A stretch of DNA of 64,000 nt from Chitinophagales bacterium (GTDB lineage Bacteria > Bacteroidota > Bacteroidia > Chitinophagales > Chitinophagaceae): positions 1,302,001 through 1,366,000 of the forward strand of contig JACJXP010000001.1 of assembly GCA_020636575.1 (NCBI GenBank), read 5' to 3'. Below the pieces are notes generated by a model. It saw only the letters and a program-made list of their open reading frames with translations. It did not search any database and was not told the origin of the DNA. The translations under genes and the position numbers were made by a program. Shown piece after piece: positions 58,210-64,000 of this stretch. How positions within the stretch are numbered: position 1 is the stretch's first letter; the number at the start of each line of letters is the position of its first letter.

Positions 58210-59514
58210 ATGAAAACATTTGTACCCCTTACCCGAAACATGTCAAAAGCATTATTAATTATGTTGCTTATTGCTTTTGGCACTCAAGCTCAGGCTCAGC
58301 AAAATGCTGGAGAACTGGTGTTTGACAATAGTTCCATTGAATCAGGAACCGCAGGCTCCGATAATGCTGTTTACCGTTTCCCTGATGTTAATGAAACAAT
58401 GGATGCCTTAGTAAAAATTAAAGGAAGATCTTCCTCGGCAGTTCAGCTTGTAAGTATTGATATTACCAACACAGGATTTAATAAGGCTTTTCAACCTCAA
58501 TTAGACAGAGGAAGTGTTTCGTCAGCTACAAACTGGTGGATGGAATTTCAAATCAGTTTCGTAAACAAAGGAACTTCTGATCTTGCAGAAATAACTGAAG
58601 CTTTTGTTACGGCTCTTGATATTGATGGTAATAATAGCAGACTTCGTGAGTGGGATGCATTTTATGGAAATTCAACCTATACAATTGAAGCTGCTACACA
58701 ATTAACCATGAATGCAATTACCGGTATAATCGGACAAACAAGTTTGGTTGGCAAACAATTCCTTGGCTCGCTGACAGACTACTCGGGAATTGATACAAGC
58801 AATACGTCTTTAATGACCACATTACGTTATACAAACACTAATAGTATTACGGTTAGATTTGGTGGAACTACCACTGGTTCAGCCAGTAGCACACGCCGTA
58901 TGTATTCTGTTTGGTTTAAAAATTTTACGTATGCCGTTCCTATGTCCACTTTACCAGTTAAATTAACCTCTTTTACAGCCACATTGAACAAGAATAATAA
59001 AGTTGATTTAAAATGGATCACTGCATCTGAAATGAATGTGAGCCATTTTATAATCGAGAAAAGTACTGATGGAATAAATTATCATGATGCAGCAATGGTG
59101 TTTGCTTATGGTAATACTACATCCGACAAAAACTACAGTTATGCAGACAACCTGGGCAATATGCAGGATGGTGTAGTGTATTACAGGCTTCGTTCAGAAG
59201 ATGTAGATGGTAAGACACAGACTTCAGAGACCCGTATCATCAAATTATCTTCTAAGAGCATGACTACGGCTTCGATCATGACCTATCCTAACCCGGTAAG
59301 CAGCGAATTAAGGATCACTATTCCTGCAGACTGGCAGAGCAAAAAAGTATCTTACGAGATCTATACATTAGGCGGTAAGCTGGTAAACAAGCTGGAAAAA
59401 ACCAGCAGCAGCCAGACAGAATCAGTGAATATGAGCAGCCTGGGAAGCGGTATGTACATCGTAAGAGCTATCTGTAACGGAGAAATGGCTCAGCAGAAGA
59501 TCATCAAACAATAA
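58210..59514 (+). CDS. Secreted protein with type IX secretion C-terminal domain
   Basis: A 434-residue protein. The N-terminal signal (MSKALLIMLLIAFGTQAQA-Q inside the first 36 residues) directs export; the start at 58210 is chosen because the upstream extension is long and polar. Residues about 40-250 form an unrecognised beta-rich domain. At about 255-350 there is a fibronectin-like domain (KLTSFTATLNKNNKVDLKWITASEMNVSHFIIEKSTDG). The last 75 residues are a type A sorting domain: MTYPNPVSSELRITIPADWQSKKVSYEIYTLGGKLV...GSGMYIVRAICNGEMAQQKIIKQ. It is transported over the outer membrane by the T9SS. A terminator follows. Confidence 0.85.
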   Translation: MKTFVPLTRNMSKALLIMLLIAFGTQAQAQQNAGELVFDNSSIESGTAGSDNAVYRFPDVNETMDALVKIKGRSSSAVQLVSIDITNTGFNKAFQPQLDRGSVSSATNWWMEFQISFVNKGTSDLAEITEAFVTALDIDGNNSRLREWDAFYGNSTYTIEAATQLTMNAITGIIGQTSLVGKQFLGSLTDYSGIDTSNTSLMTTLRYTNTNSITVRFGGTTTGSASSTRRMYSVWFKNFTYAVPMSTLPVKLTSFTATLNKNNKVDLKWITASEMNVSHFIIEKSTDGINYHDAAMVFAYGNTTSDKNYSYADNLGNMQDGVVYYRLRSEDVDGKTQTSETRIIKLSSKSMTTASIMTYPNPVSSELRITIPADWQSKKVSYEIYTLGGKLVNKLEKTSSSQTESVNMSSLGSGMYIVRAICNGEMAQQKIIKQ

Positions 59515-59545
59515 AATTAATAGGACATTTAAATAGGGGTTCCGG

Positions 59546-59574
59546 CCGCCTTGTTACAGCAGGGCGGTTTTTTT
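59546..59574 (+). terminator. Terminator after the T9SS-sorted protein gene
   Basis: An 8-bp stem CCGCCTTG/CAGGGCGG (59546-59553/59560-59567, one G-T pair) with a 6-base loop precedes seven T residues. Confidence 0.8.
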
Positions 59575-59582
59575 AGTATATT

Positions 59583-59613
59583 TTGGTTTATATTATAAAC
59601 TACTTTATATTTG
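59583..59613 (+). promoter_or_regulatory. Promoter of the TonB receptor unit
   Basis: TTG (59583-59585), 20 bp, TATATTTG (59606-59613, exact consensus). Transcription begins near 59620, so the receptor start is the ATG at 59631 and not the upstream TTG. Confidence 0.7.
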
Positions 59614-59630
59614 CAATTCAAAGGCTGATT

Positions 59631-61886
59631 ATGCTCATAAGATTAATACCTGTGTTGCTTATTGTTTTATTGGTAAATGCTGTTGCTGCCCAGACCACCG
59701 TAAAGGGAAATGTAAAGGACAATAAAAATAACCCTATAGCAGGAGCAAATATTACCATCAAGGATAGTTATGATGGCGCTACTTCTGATTCTCTTGGTAA
59801 TTTTTCATTTTCCACTTCAGAGAAAGGGGGGCAAACTATCATAATATCCTATATAGGTTACAGAAGTTTTGAGCAGGTGATAACCTTAGATAAACCCTTA
59901 ATCACAATCAATGCTGAACTAAAGCAAGAGGTGAGTGAATTGACGGCCGTTGTTTTATCTGCAGGTTCTTTTGAGGCCAGCGACAGAAAAAGAGCAGCTG
60001 CTGTTTTGGATCCTATTGATATAGTTACTACAGCAAGTGGTAACGGAGATATTACCGGGGCACTTAAAACCCTTCCTGGTGCACAGCAGGTTGGAGAAAG
60101 TGAAGGTTTATATGTTAGAGGCGGTACAGCAGCAGAAACCAAGACATTTATCGATGGTACCTTAGTCAACAATTTCTTTTACAGCAGTGTACCCAATATT
60201 GCCCAGTTCAGCCGGTTTTCTCCTTTTATATTTAAAGGAACCGTTTTTAGTACAGGAGGATACTCCGCATTATATGGGCAGGCACTTTCTTCAGCACTTA
60301 TTCTTGAGTCAATTGATCTGCCTGAATATTCAGCAGCTAATATTGGTATCACAGTATTGAATGGTAGTGCCGGGTTTCAAAAACTAACTAAAAAGGGAAA
60401 TGCATCCTGGGGGTTGAATTATGGATATACAGATCTTAGCCTTGCATTTAAAGTGATCAAGCAAAGACAGGATTATTCCAGGGCGCCTGTGTTTCATAAC
60501 CTGGATGGAAATTTCAGGATAAAAACATCCAAGACGGGAATGCTCAAGTATTATGGATATTTCAGTAGCAACAAAATGGCATTCACCACAAATAGCATTG
60601 ATTCTGTCGGTTACCTGGATAAATTCTCCTTGAGCAATAATAACCTTTACCATAATCTTTCCTGGAAGGAGAACCTTGCTAAGAGGTGGAGAATGAATGT
60701 CGGGGTTTCCTATACTAATAATAAGGACAAAATAATGTCCGGCATGCAGGATAATAATAAGAATGATGTGCTGCTCAGCGGGCTGGAGTTCAAGGATTTT
60801 GATCTGAATACAAAAGGCCATTATTTCAATGCCAAACTTGTTATTGAGAAAAAATTGAAAGCACTCAGCGCTTTTCGATTTGGAACTGAATATAATTTTA
60901 GTAACGATAAAATAAATTATAAGGATTACAATAACCAGGTTTACCCTTCTTCATTAAAAGAAAATATTACAGCACTTTTTACTGAAGCTGATGTATATGT
61001 AACCAATGATCTGGCATTAAAAGGCGGGCTGCGTTTTGAACATTCATCACTGCTCAATCGGAATAATATTGCACCCCGCTTATCATTGGCTTATAAGTTA
61101 GGTAAGGGAACACAGGCATCACTTGCATACGGTATTTTTTACCAAAATCCTGAGAGAAGGTATTTGCCTTCAATGAATTCACTCAGGTTTATGAAGGCTA
61201 CTCATTATATAGCACAGCTGCAGCGGGTGGTTAACCAGCAATCATTCCGTATGGAATTATTCTATAAAAAATATGATGATCTCATCAAAACGGACAATAC
61301 CGGATTTACAGAAGCTGCTGTTAATAATAAAGGTTTTGGTGATGCCAAGGGTATTGAGTTCTTCTGGAGAGATAAAAAGACAATTCCCAATTTTGATTAT
61401 TGGATATCCTATTCCTACCTGGATACTAAAAGAGATTTTCTAAACTTCCCTTATGCCATCACGCCAAACTTTGCAGCAAAACACACTGCTTCAATTATAG
61501 GTAAAAAGTTTGTTCAGAAATGGAAGACAAACCTGAACATAGCATATAACTTTGCCAGTGGTCGTCCCTATTATAATATACTTTATGATGCTTCGTCTTC
61601 TTCTTATAAGTTTAATGACATGGGGCATATACCTGATTACCATAATGTGAGTTTCTCTATAAACTATCTGCCTTTTATTGGTAAACAAAATCCTAAATCG
61701 TATCCTGTATATGTGTTACAGGTAAGTAATATCTTCAACATAAAACAGGTGTATGGCTATCAATATAGCTATAATGGTATGCGAAAAGAGACCATATTGC
61801 CAACATCAAGGATATTTGTGTTTATAGGAGCTTTTATCAGTTTTGGTGTCGACAGGAGCGACGAAGTGATCAATAATGCGTTATAA
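59631..61886 (+). CDS. TonB-dependent receptor
   Basis: A 751-residue outer membrane receptor. The signal peptide runs to about residue 20 (VNAVAA-Q), followed by a carboxypeptidase-regulatory-like domain TTVKGNVKDNKNNPIAGANITIKDSYDGATSDSLGNFSFSTSEKGGQTIIISYIGY. A plug (DIVTTASGNGDITGALKTLPGAQQVGESEGLYVRGGTAAETKTFIDGTLVNNFF) comes next, and then the barrel. The plug ends near YSALYGQALSSALILESIDLP. Ligand unknown. It is followed by a small helical exported protein (21 bases) and a winged-helix regulator (21 bases), a plausible three-gene unit. Confidence 0.9.
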   Translation: MLIRLIPVLLIVLLVNAVAAQTTVKGNVKDNKNNPIAGANITIKDSYDGATSDSLGNFSFSTSEKGGQTIIISYIGYRSFEQVITLDKPLITINAELKQEVSELTAVVLSAGSFEASDRKRAAAVLDPIDIVTTASGNGDITGALKTLPGAQQVGESEGLYVRGGTAAETKTFIDGTLVNNFFYSSVPNIAQFSRFSPFIFKGTVFSTGGYSALYGQALSSALILESIDLPEYSAANIGITVLNGSAGFQKLTKKGNASWGLNYGYTDLSLAFKVIKQRQDYSRAPVFHNLDGNFRIKTSKTGMLKYYGYFSSNKMAFTTNSIDSVGYLDKFSLSNNNLYHNLSWKENLAKRWRMNVGVSYTNNKDKIMSGMQDNNKNDVLLSGLEFKDFDLNTKGHYFNAKLVIEKKLKALSAFRFGTEYNFSNDKINYKDYNNQVYPSSLKENITALFTEADVYVTNDLALKGGLRFEHSSLLNRNNIAPRLSLAYKLGKGTQASLAYGIFYQNPERRYLPSMNSLRFMKATHYIAQLQRVVNQQSFRMELFYKKYDDLIKTDNTGFTEAAVNNKGFGDAKGIEFFWRDKKTIPNFDYWISYSYLDTKRDFLNFPYAITPNFAAKHTASIIGKKFVQKWKTNLNIAYNFASGRPYYNILYDASSSSYKFNDMGHIPDYHNVSFSINYLPFIGKQNPKSYPVYVLQVSNIFNIKQVYGYQYSYNGMRKETILPTSRIFVFIGAFISFGVDRSDEVINNAL

Positions 61887-61907
61887 ATTTTATTTAAATA
61901 CATTAAT

Positions 61908-62555
61908 ATGAAAAGAACATTTTTTATTCTGCTGGTTACTTTAATTACTGTTACTGGTTTTTCTCAAAATGAGAGATACGTTAATGCCATGAAGAAAAAC
62001 ATTGCAGAGATCGACAGCGCTATGGTTAAAGGCGATCTGCCTAAGCTAACAGATATAGCTGCTTCTTTTGAAAGGATCGGGAACGCCGAAAAAAATCAAT
62101 GGCTTCCTTTTTACTATGCAGCTTATTGTAAGGTTACGCAGGCCTTTATGAAGAATGAACCTGAACGGAATGACCCAATTGCAGATCAGGTCGATCAGCT
62201 TTTAAACAAAGCCGATTCACTGGAAATGAAAAACAGCGAGGTTAGCCTTTTAAGGGCAATGAATGCCTCATTAAGAATGCTGGTGGATCCAATGCAACGT
62301 TGGCAACAATATGGCCCCATTGTACAGCAGTATAGTAAGGATGCAATTGCACAGGATGCTACAAATCCACGACCATATTGGTTTAGTGGAGTTTCTTTAA
62401 AGAATACACCAGAACAATTTGGCGGTGGTTGCGGAACTGCAAAACCGCAACTGGATAAGGCATTGGAATTATTTGAGTCATTTAAGCCGGCTAGTGAATT
62501 ACATCCTAATTGGGGAAAAGAAACTTGTGAAAGGGAGGCAAAAGACTGTGAATAA
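61908..62555 (+). CDS. Exported helical protein of the receptor unit
   Basis: A 215-residue protein with signal peptide (MKRTFFILLVTLITVTGFS-Q). The mature part is mainly helical with tetratricopeptide-like pairs (MKKNIAEIDSAMVKGDLPKLTDIAASFERIGN, LPFYYAAYCKVTQAFM, QVDQLLNKADSLEMKNSEVSLLRAMNASLRMLVDPMQRWQQYGPIVQQYSKDAIAQDATNPRPYWFSGVS). The C-terminus has four Cys (GGCGTAKPQLDKA, ETCEREAKDCE). Function unknown; the position behind a TonB receptor suggests a periplasmic partner. Confidence 0.72.
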   Translation: MKRTFFILLVTLITVTGFSQNERYVNAMKKNIAEIDSAMVKGDLPKLTDIAASFERIGNAEKNQWLPFYYAAYCKVTQAFMKNEPERNDPIADQVDQLLNKADSLEMKNSEVSLLRAMNASLRMLVDPMQRWQQYGPIVQQYSKDAIAQDATNPRPYWFSGVSLKNTPEQFGGGCGTAKPQLDKALELFESFKPASELHPNWGKETCEREAKDCE

Positions 62556-62576
62556 AATAGAATCAGTCGAAAAAAT

Positions 62577-62861
62577 ATGTTTAAGGAGCTGAACCCAATA
62601 TTACATTCACAACTGCGGCTTGCTGTAATGTCCGTTCTCAAAAATGAGCAGGAGGCTGATTTTAGTTTGCTGAAACAAAAAACTAATTCTACCGCTGGCA
62701 ACCTGAGTGTGCAGATACAAAAATTAAAAGAGGCTGGATATATTGAAATAAAAAAGCAATTCAAGGACAACTATCCTCAAACTATTTGTAAGATCACCAG
62801 GAATGGAATGACAGCATTTGAAAATTATGTATCAGCTCTCAAAGCGTACGTAAATGTTTAA
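62577..62861 (+). CDS. Small winged-helix transcriptional regulator
   Basis: A 94-residue DNA-binding protein of the PF13601-like winged-helix type. It has LHSQLRLAVMSVLKNEQEADFSLLKQKTNSTAGNLSVQIQKLKEAGYIEIKKQFKDNYPQTICKITRNGMTAFENYVSAL. The helix-turn-helix is about residues 28-55 and the wing about 55-75. It lies 21 bases after the exported helical protein and probably regulates the unit; this is inference. A terminator follows 9 bases after the stop codon. Confidence 0.87.
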   Translation: MFKELNPILHSQLRLAVMSVLKNEQEADFSLLKQKTNSTAGNLSVQIQKLKEAGYIEIKKQFKDNYPQTICKITRNGMTAFENYVSALKAYVNV

Positions 62862-62870
62862 AATGGAGAA

Positions 62871-62895
62871 GGCCCTTTAGATAAAGGGCCTTTTT
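62871..62895 (+). terminator. Terminator of the receptor-regulator unit
   Basis: An 8-bp stem GGCCCTTT/AAAGGGCC (62871-62878/62883-62890), 4-base loop AGAT, then five T; the flanking GGAGAA/TTCTCC extends the stem. Confidence 0.87.
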
Positions 62896-62953
62896 CTCCG
62901 TGGTACTTAAGTGTATGAAATTGTTGTTCCAGATCAGTACCCCTCAAATTATT

Positions 62954-63079
62954 TTATCGTCGTACAGGCTGTAACACCAGTGATGGCATTGCCTGTTGTT
63001 TTTTGCTTTTTGCAATTCTGTCAAAAATCTTTTTTAGTCTGTTAGTAGCTTCTTTTAGTTTGTTTTTTTGTGATTGCAT
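62954..63079 (-). CDS. Small basic ORF of 41 residues
   Basis: An ATG-initiated frame starting MQSQKNKLKEATNRLKKIF, continuing with a KSKKQQA stretch and ending SLVLQPVRR. It has a lysine/arginine-rich, probably helical first half. It starts 15 bases downstream of the stop codon of the secreted protein gene 63095-63517 on the same strand, so it could be its second cistron. No homologue was recognised. It may be a spurious frame in a low-complexity stretch. Confidence 0.35.
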   Translation of the reverse strand: MQSQKNKLKEATNRLKKIFDRIAKSKKQQAMPSLVLQPVRR

Positions 63080-63094
63080 AGGGTAGATTTAAGG

Positions 63095-63517
63095 TTAATG
63101 ATTATCGATATCCAGGTTGATGGTTTCAGAATATTTAATATTCCCGTTTTTTTCAATGATCTTGATCCGATAAATATGATGCTTGTTTACTTTCTCAAAA
63201 AATTGATAAGTACATTCATTATTATCTTCTGAACTGAATACGATCGCTGCGGGAACGAACTTTTTCCCATCGTAACTTTTTTGCACTTCAAATATGTCAG
63301 CAGAAAAATTTCCGGTCACAATCCAATCCAGGAAAACCTTGTTATCGGTAACATAAGCTTTTATCAATGCAATTTTCACTTCTTCATCTGTTGAAGAAGT
63401 GTTTTCTGATGGAAATATTAAGTTGCTGGAAAAATTAAGATCAACATCATTTGCTTTTGCATGCAAAGCATTCAATGTTAGTATGACGGATAAAAGCAGA
63501 ATTAGTTTTTGTTTCAT
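63095..63517 (-). CDS. Small secreted protein with a fibronectin-like domain
   Basis: A 140-residue exported protein (signal MKQKLILLLSVILTLNALHAKA-N). Residues about 45-140 resemble the fibronectin/Ig-like strand set that usually precedes T9SS sorting domains: EVKIALIKAYVTDNKVFLDWIVTGNFSADIFEVQKSYDGKKFVPAAIVFSSEDNNECTYQFFEKVNKHHIYRIKIIEKNGNIKYSETINLDI. The sorting domain itself is missing, so the protein stays in the periplasm or is a reduced paralogue. The gap 63518-63799 upstream holds no gene; I see only an inverted pair TATATC/GATATA (63590-63595/63609-63614). Confidence 0.68.
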   Translation of the reverse strand: MKQKLILLLSVILTLNALHAKANDVDLNFSSNLIFPSENTSSTDEEVKIALIKAYVTDNKVFLDWIVTGNFSADIFEVQKSYDGKKFVPAAIVFSSEDNNECTYQFFEKVNKHHIYRIKIIEKNGNIKYSETINLDIDNH

Positions 63518-63799
63518 TTCCCGGGTTTTTAAACAGCAATAAAAGCTGGTTCAAAGTCCCACAGAAATATTGGATGGTTGCTCCGGTCATATATCCTTCC
63601 GGACGTCCGATATAGATCTGTACATGAGTAAAGGGAAATAAAATTCAGGCACGGATGTTTATCGTAGTTTTACGAGGGTATATGTGGTTTTCCGAATACA
63701 TAACAAACCTAATATTTGAGTGTTATAGATGCAAGTCTTTATTGAAAAATATTTTTATAAAAAATTTGAATTGTAGTTTCAGGTCTCATTATCAGTACT

Positions 63800-64000
63800 A
63801 TGGGTGATGTTATAAAAGTCAGCAATCTGACAAAGAATTTTGGAAAAATAAAAGCAGTTACTGAATTGTCGTTTAATGTACGCCAAGGCCAGGTTTATGG
63901 GTTTTTAGGGCAAAATGGAGCAGGTAAATCTACGACGATGCGTATGCTGTTAACCTTGATACGGCCAGATTCTGGCGATATTGAAATATTTGGGCAAAAC
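63800..64000 (+). CDS. ABC transporter ATP-binding protein, N-terminal part (cut by window edge)
   Basis: The first 67 residues of an ATPase subunit. It begins GDVIKVSNLTKNFGKIKAVTELSFNVRQGQVYGFLGQ, with Walker A GQNGAGKSTTMRML, and continues LTLIRPDSGDIEIFG. The short N-terminus and GAGKSTTMRML are of the CcmA/NatA type, which pairs with a separate membrane protein (often ABC-2). The substrate cannot be told. The gene runs off the right edge. Confidence 0.87.
   Translation, partial: MGDVIKVSNLTKNFGKIKAVTELSFNVRQGQVYGFLGQNGAGKSTTMRMLLTLIRPDSGDIEIFGQN

Noticed and set aside
1..64000. Search for tRNA, rRNA, CRISPR arrays, insertion sequences, prophage or att sites.
   Set aside because: No conserved tRNA T-loop with cloverleaf, no repeat-spacer pattern, no transposase or integrase gene was seen. 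Reading by eye could miss a single tRNA.

Overview
The window is a chromosomal stretch of a Bacteroidota bacterium, most likely a member of the Chitinophagaceae or a close relative. The evidence is the gene content (type IX secretion C-terminal domains, several TonB-dependent receptors with carboxypeptidase-regulatory N-termini, a PorZ-like gene next to recO, a split transketolase, paired DUF1800/DUF1501 genes), roughly 40% GC by eye, very few Shine-Dalgarno sequences, and recurring promoters of the Bacteroidota type (TTG, about 17-20 bp, TAnnTTTG). I found no tRNA, rRNA, CRISPR array, prophage or insertion sequence. The left edge cuts a PorZ-like gene and the right edge cuts an ABC transporter ATPase gene.

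Layout. 1-9.7 kb: PorZ-like tail, recO, an amidohydrolase carrying two in-frame palindromic inserts, prfA, a glycine-rich protein, gcvH with a VanZ-like gene, an outer membrane receptor, a periplasmic cyclophilin, a small conserved protein and a GNAT acetyltransferase. 9.7-11.6 kb: seryl-tRNA synthetase with an AT-rich C-terminal extension of about 213 residues that resembles a uracil-DNA-glycosylase fold. 11.6-23 kb: AlkB-type hydroxylase, DUF1800/DUF1501 pair, two tandem peptide transporters, purD, tryptophan 2,3-dioxygenase, a small barrel protein and an MFS transporter. 23-29.3 kb: mreB-mreC-mreD-PBP2-rodA, the cell-elongation operon. 29.3-34.1 kb: metallo-beta-lactamase-fold hydrolase, an ECF sigma factor with a probable anti-sigma partner and a small periplasmic protein, transketolase C-terminal subunit, galE.

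34-49 kb looks like a phosphate-starvation region. It holds a PiT phosphate transporter with its DUF47 partner, an OprO/OprP-type porin, a TonB receptor with a downstream lipoprotein, a secreted alkaline-phosphatase-superfamily enzyme, and an OmpR-family response regulator with a PhoR-like kinase. Upstream of the receptor, upstream of the phosphatase, and twice in the non-coding gap 43456-43764, there are direct repeats of a 7-bp unit, consensus N-K-T-A-A-Y-A, at exact 11-bp spacing. This is the architecture of a Pho box, and the unit matches the Bacillus PhoP consensus TT(A/C/T)A(C/T)A. In three cases the last good unit lies at the same distance from a -7-like element. One of these three drives no protein gene but a stretch of about 130 nt ending in a strong terminator, so a phosphate-controlled small RNA is predicted.

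49-64 kb: a secreted protein with a caspase-like C-terminal signature, an ABC exporter, the F-type ATP synthase genes atpB-E-F-H-A (the usual atpG does not follow; a terminator does), a T9SS-sorted protein with a long leader, a TonB receptor with a helical partner and a small winged-helix regulator, a 41-residue basic ORF, and a small secreted protein.
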